NCBI GenBank assembly: GCA_003661865.1
Contig: QMWY01000064.1
Coordinates: 1 to 6,399 of the forward strand
DNA: 6,399 bases
DNA from: Thermoprotei archaeon
GTDB lineage: Archaea; Thermoproteota; Thermoprotei_A; Sulfolobales; Ignisphaeraceae
Direction: 5' to 3'
The notes beneath the pieces are model-generated. The model had not been told where the DNA came from. It did no database searches and saw only the letters and a program-made list of their open reading frames with translations. This document shows positions 1-5,272 of the stretch, one piece after another. Positions within the stretch are counted from its first letter, which is position 1; each line of letters starts with the position of its first letter. The position numbers and the translations under genes are program-made.

Positions 1-50
1 GCCGTTAATAACGGGTCGCTACCTCGCTGCGGAGGTGCCTCCCCCAAGGC

Positions 51-938
51 TCAAAGCCCTGCTCTGGACCCGCCCCCGGCTAGCCTAAGCAGGTGCTGCA
101 CAGCCACCGGATAGTCCTTGTCTCCGTAGCCGCTCGCCGCTGCAGCTGTGTAGAGGTCCGCTATTGCGCTGCTCACATGCGCTGGCACCCCGCGCTCCCT
201 TAGCGCCCTAGCTACGTAGTGCATATCCTTGGCAGCTAGGGCGAGCCTGAACCTAACACTCCCCGCCTCTCCAAGCGCCCTATCCCAGTACCTCTCAACA
301 GCTTCCCCAAACCACAGCTTCCTAGCCACGCTCCTGAGGATCTCGATCTCTACGCCCCATGCCTTGAGAAGGGCTAGGCTCTCGCCAAGTATCGCTGGCA
401 GCGCCAACCCGATGTTGTTCAGAGCCAGCTTCAGCACCGATGCCCGCGGCACATCGCCTAGGTACATAAGCTCGGAGCTGAACGCCTCTAGAACACCCTT
501 CGCATCCTCAAACACCTCCCTGGGCCCCGCAGCCATGGTTAGCAGCCTACAGCCCTCAGCAGCATCAACACTTCCGTACACCGGCGCCTCGAGATACGCC
601 TTGCCGCGGCGCTGAAGCCCCTCGTACAGCCTAAGGCTCTCCATAGGGGTGATCGTGCTCATGTTGATCACCGTGACCCTACCCGGCGCCTCAGCAACGC
701 CTCCGCGGCCCAGGGCCACCTGGTGAACAGCCTCGTCATCCGATACGAATAGGATGACAGCCCTACACGCCTCAGCAACACCCCGTGGCGTTGTCGCTAC
801 TACGCACCCCAGCTCCCTACACAGGTTCTCAGCCCTGGAGAGGGTACGGTTATACACCACGAGCTCGAAGCCCCTAGACGCTAGGCACCTAGCGAGGGCG
901 GTGCCCATCAACCCAAGTCCAACAATACCGATGCGCAT
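51..938 (-). CDS. beta-hydroxyacid dehydrogenase (3-hydroxyisobutyrate/6-phosphogluconate dehydrogenase-like)
   Basis: This 295-residue protein is a probable cytosolic NAD(P)-dependent oxidoreductase of the beta-hydroxyacid dehydrogenase family, whose members oxidise short beta-hydroxyacids or reduce aldehyde acids. The N-terminal Rossmann fold shows GLGLMG at residues 7-12, followed by NR at 30-31, the usual place for cofactor discrimination; an arginine after the asparagine suggests NADP but does not prove it. STITP sits at about 94-98. The substrate loop reads EAPVYGS (118-124), where the family usually has DAPVSGG. The catalytic lysine is K170, in SVLKLALNN, with N174/N175 following, and KD at 237-238 is the conserved C-terminal pair. 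Length is normal for the family and no lesion is seen. The ATG at 938 directly opens the MRIGIVG strand, so the start is secure. It stands alone, reading away from the toxin-antitoxin region. The exact substrate cannot be told from sequence; a glyoxylate/succinic semialdehyde reductase is an alternative. Confidence 0.9.
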   Translation of the reverse strand: MRIGIVGLGLMGTALARCLASRGFELVVYNRTLSRAENLCRELGCVVATTPRGVAEACRAVILFVSDDEAVHQVALGRGGVAEAPGRVTVINMSTITPMESLRLYEGLQRRGKAYLEAPVYGSVDAAEGCRLLTMAAGPREVFEDAKGVLEAFSSELMYLGDVPRASVLKLALNNIGLALPAILGESLALLKAWGVEIEILRSVARKLWFGEAVERYWDRALGEAGSVRFRLALAAKDMHYVARALRERGVPAHVSSAIADLYTAAAASGYGDKDYPVAVQHLLRLAGGGSRAGL

Positions 939-973
939 GGCGTACTACCCAGTAGCTAGTAGCGATGAGGAGT

Positions 974-985
974 TGATATACCCTA
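974..985 (-). promoter_or_regulatory. probable TATA box of the dehydrogenase gene
   Basis: On the minus strand the run GGGTATATCAAC lies about 40 bases before the ATG at 938. Archaeal TATA boxes sit about 25-27 bases before the transcript start, so transcription would begin near 950 and leave a leader of about a dozen bases. No strong Shine-Dalgarno match is seen in that leader. Confidence 0.45.
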
Positions 986-1061
986 TGCATAGCGCCAGCT
1001 ACCTACCCCTGTAGAAACGCAGACACTGCTCGTAGGAAAGGTTGTAGAGCCTCAAAGTGAT

Positions 1062-1898
1062 CTAGATACGTGTGTATCTAAGCCCGTACTCCTCATCCAG
1101 AGCCCTTAGATAGAGCTTCTTCACTAGGGACGGAACCCTCTCTATTAGAACAATACCCCTCTCCAGAACGATCCTTATGAACCATGGAGGGGCCCTATTC
1201 AGCACCTTTACGTCAACAGGATACCCTACGTGTTCGGATAGAGCAGCTCCGAGATCAAGCTCAGCCTTGAAAGAGTCCAGCTCTTCGCCCTCCCTATAGG
1301 ATAGGTACACGGCGACATCGATATCGCGGAACACACCATCCCTAAGGAAAGAGCCGTAGAGCACGGCAAGAACAACATCCTCATGGCTTTCCAGCTTACT
1401 CCTCAACCTGCTCAAGACCTCATGCTTTTTCTCCGAGCTTAGCTCATAGTACCTAAACCTCTCAGCCTCCTCTAGCTCTAGCGACATAGCTCTTAACCTC
1501 TTCGATAAATTTCCTAATAACATCAAGTCCACCTTCCTTAGCCTCCCTATATATCCTGGAGTCATCAACATCCCAGTACGGGTAGTGCTATGGAACGTCT
1601 CGCCAGGTTGAGAAACATTATCATACATCGGTACTGGGATGTTGATGACTCTGTGCTCAACAAGTTTTCTAAACACCTGTGCATAGCTCTCAACGGTTCT
1701 AACACCTAGATCCTCCCTTAGGATGTGTAGTCCTAGCGAAGTAGCGGCTTCAACTACTTCTACTAGGGCTAGCCGGAGGATGTACCTATTCCTTATATCA
1801 CTTGCGAACTCCTCAAAACCCATAGCAACAATGCTCTCGGCTACCCTTAGAGACTCTGTGAGAATGCTCAGTATCCTACGAACCCTCTCGATATCCAC
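1062..1898 (-). CDS. fused reading frame: HepT-like N-terminus joined to an MNT nucleotidyltransferase (antitoxin)
   Basis: This continuous 278-codon frame is not an ordinary two-domain protein. Residues 1-86 match the start of a HepT (DUF86) HEPN toxin. Residues 87-114 are translated from an inverted DNA segment, and about 115-137 come from old hepT sequence read in a foreign frame. Residues 138-278 are a minimal nucleotidyltransferase with GSF at 182-184, DID at 192-194 and a third acidic residue in VDVKVLN (D229). MNT antitoxins of this family neutralise HepT by adding AMP to the tyrosine of its RxxxxHxY motif. The MNT part has its own start, ATG at 1487 (141 residues, 1062-1487), with GAGGT eight bases upstream, so the antitoxin can probably be made alone. 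The upstream start is a GTG at 1898 with a weak AGGGT before it. Either the fusion is translated, or only the MNT is made and the first part is a relic; the second seems likelier. Confidence 0.7.
   Translation of the reverse strand: MDIERVRRILSILTESLRVAESIVAMGFEEFASDIRNRYILRLALVEVVEAATSLGLHILREDLGVRTVESYAQVFRKLVEHRVINIPVPMYDNVSQPGETFHSTTRTGMLMTPGYIGRLRKVDLMLLGNLSKRLRAMSLELEEAERFRYYELSSEKKHEVLSRLRSKLESHEDVVLAVLYGSFLRDGVFRDIDVAVYLSYREGEELDSFKAELDLGAALSEHVGYPVDVKVLNRAPPWFIRIVLERGIVLIERVPSLVKKLYLRALDEEYGLRYTRI
1496..1500 (-). promoter_or_regulatory. ribosome binding site of the mnt cistron
   Basis: GAGGT on the minus strand lies eight bases before the ATG at 1487. It matches the archaeal anti-Shine-Dalgarno sequence and supports an independent start for the nucleotidyltransferase, overlapping the end of the old hepT frame by 26 bases. 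That is the coupled layout usual for toxin-antitoxin pairs. Confidence 0.65.
1559..1651. repeat. perfect 21-base inverted repeat with 51-base loop, carrying an inverted piece of hepT
   Basis: Bases 1559-1579 are the exact reverse complement of 1631-1651. They enclose a 51-base loop at 1580-1630. The bases just outside (1558/1652) and just inside (1580/1630) do not pair, so the arms are exactly 21. Read on the plus strand from 1581, loop plus right arm encode GSAMERLARL, RNIIIHRYWDVDDS: the missing HepT core. Read on the minus strand, the left arm is the natural start of the HepT tail (YWDVDDS). The right arm therefore looks like an inverted copy of the left arm, perhaps seeded by a pre-existing short match (GAGTCATC/GATGACTC). 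Perfect identity of the arms suggests a recent event. In RNA this would form a strong hairpin. Confidence 0.95.
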
Positions 1899-2206
1899 CC
1901 TATGGCTACCCCGATCTAGGTATCTAAACGCGCCCTAGGATTAAAAGCAGGTGCTGGGTCATCAACCTAGCTAAACAGGTGGATCTATGCTCCTCAGCAT
2001 GGATGCCACACCTCCTGAGGTAGCCATAGCTCCTCCACAGGTACTCCTCATAGCGCTGGGCATCACATCAACTGCTTGGAACCCTAGGCGGGGTCCTCCA
2101 ATGCTCTAAGTTGTAGGTGCTAAAAGAACTGCCGTTCCCAAGCTCCCAGGTCCTTTGGATTAAATGTTAAATAATTGGATCAGCTTAGCGGTTCCCGGCG
2201 TCGTTG
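1899..2206. other. intergenic stretch without a convincing gene
   Basis: About 300 bases separate the hepT start from the small broken gene on the plus strand. The hepT side has two candidate minus-strand TATA elements, CTTTTAAT near 1940-1947 and GTTTAGATA near 1922-1930. The plus-strand end holds the AT-rich element described separately. A 47-codon stop-free run on the minus strand (2067-1924) contains RYEEYLWRSYGYLRRCG and could be a coding relic, but it has no usable start and no recognised family. A short palindrome (ATGCT, four bases, AGCAT) lies at 1987-2000. No RNA gene is seen. Confidence 0.5.
2160..2177 (+). promoter_or_regulatory. AT-rich promoter element before the small broken gene
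   Basis: An 18-base AT-rich run including GTTAAATAA (2166-2174) stands out from its GC-richer surroundings. It lies about 37 bases before the GTG at 2207, which suits a TATA box with a transcript start near 2196 and an almost leaderless message. Confidence 0.4.
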
Positions 2207-2451
2207 GTGGCAGAGCTTAAGCTCGTTTATAGCGGCATCTCCTGGGCTATATACTACCTATCCATAGATGACTTGATGACTTCGTCAACGACCTGGAGGA
2301 GCTTGGGAGAGCCCTTGAGGAGGCGGTGAAGGAGGGCGAGGTCGTAGCTGTTGTCCCGAATATAGGGCTTACGAAGACCAGCCTTGTGTTTGGAACGAGT
2401 TTCCAGGGGATTAAGGGCTTCGCCATAATGGTTAGGAAGAGGGGTGGCTAG
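2207..2451 (+). pseudogene. small conserved-looking gene broken by an 8-base tandem duplication
   Basis: From GTG 2207 the frame reads VAELKLVYSGISWAIYYLS then IDD and goes out of frame. The sense continues one frame over as DFVNDLEELGRALEEAVKEG, EVVAVVPNIGLTKTSLVFGT, SFQGIKGFAIMVRKRGG and TAG at 2449-2451. The break coincides with GATGACTT occurring twice in a row (2267-2274 and 2275-2282). Removing one copy restores a single frame of 78 codons with no other lesion. The rebuilt protein is small and mixed alpha/beta, without membrane segment or signal peptide. I do not recognise the family. Codon choice matches the neighbours. The gene is preceded by an AT-rich promoter-like run and its stop interlocks with that of the convergent asd relic at CTAG. 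A sequencing error is possible, but a clean 8-base direct repeat points to a real slippage event. Confidence 0.7.
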
Positions 2452-3355
2452 ACAACGCCTAGGTGGTGTTTGAGATAGAGCTCTGCGATCAGGATGGCGT
2501 TCCCTGCTTCGCGGATCGTGTTGTGCTCCAGCACAACGTACCTGACGCGTCTGCTACCTATGGATCCGATCCTCCCGACTGTTACAGACCTCCCTTTGTC
2601 TACGTACCTATTGAGCCGGGGCTGGGGTCTATTCGCCTCGCTACGAACAACGATCGGGTTCTCGGGGGCTGTTGATAGGTGTAGCTCCTGGGGTAGCGAT
2701 CTGAAGCTCTTCATAGCATCGGCAACATCCTCGGGCTCTGCACCCCTCCTAAACTTCACGTAAACAACCTCTAGGTGGGCGTCAAGTACGGGAACCCTTG
2801 TTGCTGTTGCGAACACCTCTATATCCGCGGGCTCGATCCCGCTACTCCTAGCCTCCCTGAGGATCTTCCTCGTCTCGTTAACGACCTTCCACTCCTCACG
2901 CTCTATGTAGGGGATCGCGTTATCCACGATCGCGTAGGCAGGTAGCCCCCTAAGGCCAGCACCACTGATAGCCTACATAGACACCACGGTAACGCTCGCA
3001 ATACCGAACTCCCGGTGGAGGGGACTAGGCTGAGGGTGAGTATAGCGGATGTACAGCTCGGATCCTTGAGGAGCGCCCCACTCCACCCCCTCCGCACTCC
3101 CGGGAGCTCTAGCGCCTTGAGGTGCCCGTGGTTCACCTCGGGGTTCGGCAGAGGTACATCGGGGTCGAGCCTCATGGGGCTGGCGTTGGAGATCACGGTG
3201 AAGCCCCTCCTCACAAGCCCGATCTCCACATCGCCCGCGATGCTGCTTGGCAGTGCTGAGAACACGATGTCTATATCCCTGGGCAGGTCCTCGGGCACAC
3301 CACTACCCATAACGATCCCCGTGGCCTCAAGTACAGCTACCCTGATCCTATCCAT
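2448..3355 (-). pseudogene. asd: decayed aspartate-semialdehyde dehydrogenase (archaeal type)
   Basis: The intact enzyme reduces aspartyl phosphate to aspartate semialdehyde, the branch point to lysine, threonine and methionine. The remains start at ATG 3355 (MDRIRVAVLEATGIV, with GAGGTG nine bases upstream) and include DIDIVFSALPSS, ISNASPMRLDPDVPL, the nucleophile region KDPSCTSAILTL, and after the break SVTVVSM*AISGAGLRG, DNAIPYIEREEWK, TRVPVLDAHLEVVYVK, ANRPQPRLNR and LEHNTIREAG. Lesions: about 55 residues are missing after ATGIV, including the NADP-phosphate loop (usually SERSAGK); one C has been lost in a C run (GGGG on plus, 3020-3023), shifting the frame; and TAG at 2975-2973 replaces the CAG expected in the family's MQA(V/I)SGAG. 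Conserved residues are also changed (glycine to alanine before the active-site histidine; NPNC to DPSC; HNTIRGAAGA to HNTIREAGNA). No functional product is expected. The organism either has another copy or depends on outside amino acids. Confidence 0.9.
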
Positions 3356-3392
3356 ATGCGAACACCTCACGCCTACAGCCCCCACCCGAACC

Positions 3393-3401
3393 CGATATAA
3401 G
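3393..3401. promoter_or_regulatory. TATA element shared by divergent genes
   Basis: CGATATAAG on the plus strand lies about 39 bases before the GTG at 3436 and fits a transcript start near 3423. The reverse complement, CTTATATCG, lies about 42 bases before the ATG at 3355 of the asd relic and fits a start near 3372 with a Shine-Dalgarno in the leader. No other TATA-like run is seen in the 80 bases between the two genes, so one near-symmetric element probably serves both, or served both before asd decayed. Confidence 0.5.
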
Positions 3402-3435
3402 CATCGATCAGAAATGCCTAGCAGGGCGCTACCAG

Positions 3436-3957
3436 GTGAAGAGGAAGTTCCGTGTAGGTCTTCATCACATAGAGGAGCCCTACCGAACACTGGTGTACAG
3501 GCTCCTCAGAGCATTGCTGAAGAGGTGGGGTGGTAAGCTCGTATCCCTCGTGGTCTTCGGATCGGTTGCCCGTGGAGATGCGCGTAAGGATAGCGATATA
3601 GATCTCCTGATAATCGCTAAGGAGCTTCCGCGCTCCCGATTCAGGAGGCAGGAGATGTTTGAGGAGGCGGAGAGCGAGGTTGAACACCTCAAAGAGGTGC
3701 TGTGGAGCAGGGGCTACACAACAGACCTCTCCCCAGTGATACTGAGTGTTGAGGAGGCGAAGAGGCACAGACCCCTCTACCTAGACATGGTGGAGGATGC
3801 AGTGGTGGTCTACGATAAGGACGGGTTCATGCAGCGCATTCTGAGCGAGCTTACCGAGAGGCTGCAGGAGCTAGGCGCTGAGAGAGTGTGGGTAGGGAAG
3901 AAGTGGTACTGGAGGCTGAAAAAGGATTACAAGCCCGGTGAGGTGATAGAGCTGTGA
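3436..3957 (+). CDS. MNT-type nucleotidyltransferase, partner of the downstream HEPN protein
   Basis: This 173-residue protein belongs to the minimal nucleotidyltransferase family (DNA polymerase beta fold). The signature is LVVFGSVARGDARKDSDIDL, with G42-S43 and the metal-binding pair D54/D56; D97 in the strand TTDLSPVIL is the likely third acidic residue. Family members transfer AMP or another nucleotide to a partner protein and act as the antitoxin beside a HEPN gene. The rest is helical and basic, and the C-terminus (KKWYWRLKKDYKPGEVIEL) resembles other archaeal MNT proteins. The start is a GTG at 3436 about a dozen bases after the expected transcript start, with no clear Shine-Dalgarno, as often in near-leaderless archaeal messages. 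It overlaps the HEPN gene by four bases (GTGA), so the two are surely one operon. No lesion is seen. Confidence 0.88.
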   Translation: MKRKFRVGLHHIEEPYRTLVYRLLRALLKRWGGKLVSLVVFGSVARGDARKDSDIDLLIIAKELPRSRFRRQEMFEEAESEVEHLKEVLWSRGYTTDLSPVILSVEEAKRHRPLYLDMVEDAVVVYDKDGFMQRILSELTERLQELGAERVWVGKKWYWRLKKDYKPGEVIEL

Positions 3958-4397
3958 GAAGCACATCGATGGCTAGGGCATACATAGTCCAAGCACTGGA
4001 GAGGCTTAAACACTCCAGGGAGGCGCTGGCTACAGGTAACTACCCTTACGTAGTTCGCCAGTGCCAGGAAGCTGTAGAACTACTGCTCAAGGCTTCCCTA
4101 CGCCTCGTTGGGATAGAGCCTCCTAAGTGGCACGACGTAGGACCAGTACTACGTAGAGAGGCCCATAGGTTCCCCGAGTGGTTCCGTAGAGAGGTTCCTA
4201 GAATGGCTAGGATCTCGCGTAGGCTAAGACGGGAAAGAGAACCAGCTATGTACGGAGATGAAGAGACTGGAACCCCTCCTAACGAGCTCTACGATAAGGA
4301 GGATGCCGAGGAGGCGCTTAGGTGGGCAGACTATGTAGCGAGCAATGTCCTAAGGCTCTATAGAGAGCTTGTTGGTGAAGAATTAGGTAGCTCTTGA
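3954..4397 (+). CDS. HEPN-domain protein
   Basis: This 147-residue helical protein matches the HEPN domain of the kind found beside MNT genes. Landmarks are AYIVQALERLKHSREAL (9-25), the helix YVVRQCQEAVELLLKASLRL (32-51), PPKWHDVGPVLRR (56-68), RREREPAMYGDE (93-103) and a last helix DAEEALRWADYVASNVLRLY (117-136). HEPN proteins of this kind are candidate RNases or sensors controlled by their MNT partner. A clean RxxxxH(xY) catalytic motif as in HepT is not visible, so RNase activity is not assured. Translation is coupled to the upstream gene: GTG 3954 overlaps the previous stop, and GAGGTGAT lies six bases before it, which favours this start over the in-frame ATG at 3969. The gene is intact, and gene order is MNT first, HEPN second, opposite to the hepT-mnt pair elsewhere in the window. 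Confidence 0.87.
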   Translation: MRSTSMARAYIVQALERLKHSREALATGNYPYVVRQCQEAVELLLKASLRLVGIEPPKWHDVGPVLRREAHRFPEWFRREVPRMARISRRLRREREPAMYGDEETGTPPNELYDKEDAEEALRWADYVASNVLRLYRELVGEELGSS

Positions 4398-4477
4398 ATG
4401 AGCTAGAGCGTGGATACGCCATAGAACTCCCGTTAACCACCGCCTTATCTCCGTGGCGATCGGTTGCGCATCCAGCG

Positions 4478-4526
4478 GGTACCAGGGCTTAACCAGCTTT
4501 CATGGCATGGTAGCTATGCTGGTACC
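4478..4526. repeat. nested inverted repeats between convergent genes
   Basis: GGTACCAG at 4478-4485 pairs with CTGGTACC at 4519-4526. An alternative inner pairing is ACCAGC (4492-4497) with GCTGGT (4518-4523), and CATGGCATG in the loop is itself nearly palindromic. The element lies between the ends of the HEPN gene and vapC, six bases from the vapC stop. It could be a transcript-end hairpin for either gene or a leftover of an insertion. Archaeal terminators are usually T-rich runs, which are absent here. Confidence 0.4.
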
Positions 4527-4531
4527 TCCTC

Positions 4532-4969
4532 CTAATCCCCTATCCATATCGTCTCTCTTAGGTTCCTGAAGTGCTGATCCCCCGTTATCACCTTGGCTCC
4601 TAGCTTCCTTGCTGTTGCTAGCACTATGGCGTCGTTGAGGCTTGGCTTCTGTTTGAGCTGCTGCTTCTTTGAGTATTCAAGGAGCTCTAGGTATGTTTCT
4701 CCCGCCTTGAGCGCTAGCTCCGCATCTATATGGACGATTGCAGAGATGCTGGTTATTGCCCTCAGCCTCTCCTTAACCACGTCACCCGGTATACCTTCAC
4801 GGATGTATTTCCTAGCTACCTCTGCTAGGACTATCGATGGTGTGTAGATGCTGCTGGACGAGAGTAGGTAATTCTTAACCACCTCGCCTTTCCTTGTCCC
4901 TCTAAAGTACTCTATCCAGGCGTAGGTATCCACCACTAAGCTTAAGCCACTACTCTCTATCTTCACCAC
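4532..4969 (-). CDS. vapC: VapC-type PIN-domain ribonuclease toxin
   Basis: This 145-residue PIN-domain protein is a probable VapC toxin, a magnesium-dependent endoribonuclease acting on tRNA, rRNA or mRNA. The four acidic residues of the active site are visible: D14 in LVVDTYAWIEYF, E50 in SIVLAEVARKY, D113 in SLNDAIVLATAR and D131 in ITGDQHF. Length is normal and the frame is intact. Two GTG codons in a row (4969 and 4966) can serve as start; GAGGAGGAT immediately upstream is a strong Shine-Dalgarno and lies inside the end of vapB. The 20-base overlap with vapB, antitoxin first, is typical of coupled vapBC operons. The RNA target cannot be predicted from sequence. Confidence 0.92.
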   Translation of the reverse strand: MVKIESSGLSLVVDTYAWIEYFRGTRKGEVVKNYLLSSSSIYTPSIVLAEVARKYIREGIPGDVVKERLRAITSISAIVHIDAELALKAGETYLELLEYSKKQQLKQKPSLNDAIVLATARKLGAKVITGDQHFRNLRETIWIGD

Positions 4970-5165
4970 GATCCTCCTCGCTAAAACCCGCTATTCTACC
5001 ACGGTCTACACCGAAGTACCTCTCCACAACCCTCCTCCTGTATTCAAGCACCAGCCTAAGAATAACGTCCTCATAGGAACTAGCATCGAACCTCTCCTTA
5101 AGCTCGTCAAGCAGCTGCAGAGTCCTTCTAGATACCCTAATAGTCGTGGTAGAGGCTGAAGCCAA
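4950..5165 (-). CDS. vapB: VapB-type ribbon-helix-helix antitoxin
   Basis: This 71-residue protein has an N-terminal ribbon-helix-helix DNA-binding region: the strand TTTIRVSRRT (6-15), then helices LQLLDELKERF and SYEDVILRLVLEYRRR. The C-terminal tail, VDRGRIAGFSEEDRGEDRE, is acidic and should bind and block the VapC active site; FSEEDR near the end is common in archaeal VapB proteins. It should dimerise, repress its own promoter and neutralise the toxin. The start is a TTG at 5165 giving MASASTTTIRVS; no ATG or GTG lies nearby in frame, and no Shine-Dalgarno precedes it. A TATA-like run about 28 bases upstream makes a leaderless message likely, which is common for first genes of crenarchaeal operons. 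Confidence 0.88.
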   Translation of the reverse strand: MASASTTTIRVSRRTLQLLDELKERFDASSYEDVILRLVLEYRRRVVERYFGVDRGRIAGFSEEDRGEDRE

Positions 5166-5180
5166 ATCAGTACACCAACA

Positions 5181-5220
5181 GATATACAGCTATACACATA
5201 TATATGCATACCCGTATATG
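5181..5220 (-). promoter_or_regulatory. vapBC promoter with palindromic AT-rich operator candidates
   Basis: The 40 bases upstream of vapB are rich in alternating A/T. They include TATATATGCATA (5199-5210) with the palindrome TATGCATA, the small symmetry ATAC-CC-GTAT (5208-5217), and minus-strand TATA-like runs TGTATAGC (5189-5196) and GTATATC (5181-5187). A TATA box near 5193 would start transcription close to the TTG at 5165. The palindromes overlap or adjoin the TATA runs, where ribbon-helix-helix antitoxins usually bind to repress their operon. The exact operator is not determined. Confidence 0.5.
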
Positions 5221-5272
5221 GAGACTCCCACCCAACACCTGATCGCCTGGGCCCGCAGACCGGAAAGGCAGG

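Larger units (their letters stand above)
1462..1898 (-). pseudogene. hepT: broken hepT (HEPN/DUF86 RNase toxin)
   Basis: HepT proteins are small helical RNases whose active site is RxxxxHxY; they pair with an MNT antitoxin. The first 86 codons from GTG 1898 read as a normal DUF86 N-terminus, including RYILRLALVEVVEAATSLGLHI and ESYAQVFRKLVEHRVI. The C-terminal end survives in another frame, read downward from about 1580: RYWDVDDSRIYREAKEGG, then DVIRKFIEEVKSYVA, ending in TGA at 1464-1462, 26 bases past the mnt start. The missing middle, with the catalytic RNIIIHRY, is found on the opposite strand at 1581-1636. An inversion-type event has therefore removed the active site from the coding strand and shifted the frame. 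Putting the 51-base loop back the other way round does not repair the gene: it stops after NVSPG, so the event also changed the length. The toxin is almost certainly inactive in this copy. Confidence 0.85.

Noticed and set aside
229..615. A 128-codon plus-strand frame inside the dehydrogenase gene
   Set aside because: It is a serine/alanine-rich antisense shadow of the conserved Rossmann-fold gene on the other strand.
1559..1651. Reading the inverted repeat as a transposon end or a classic invertible promoter
   Set aside because: No transposase or target duplication is seen, the loop is protein-coding sequence of the same gene, and flipping the loop does not restore the frame.
1590..1709. 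A 39-codon plus-strand frame (ATG 1590) containing RNIIIHRYWDVDDS, looking like a small HepT gene
   Set aside because: It is the inverted piece of the minus-strand hepT running on into antisense sequence; it lacks the N-terminal HEPN helices and any promoter or ribosome binding site.
2903..3490. A 195-codon minus-strand frame beginning upstream of 3355
   Set aside because: Its first 45 codons are antisense to the MNT gene and intergenic DNA, and its last 50 or so are asd read out of frame after the one-base loss; only the asd part from 3355 to about 3020 is real.
5197..5217. The AT-rich palindromic run as a replication origin element
   Set aside because: There is no ORB-like repeat or Cdc6/Orc gene nearby, and the position just before vapB explains it as promoter and operator.
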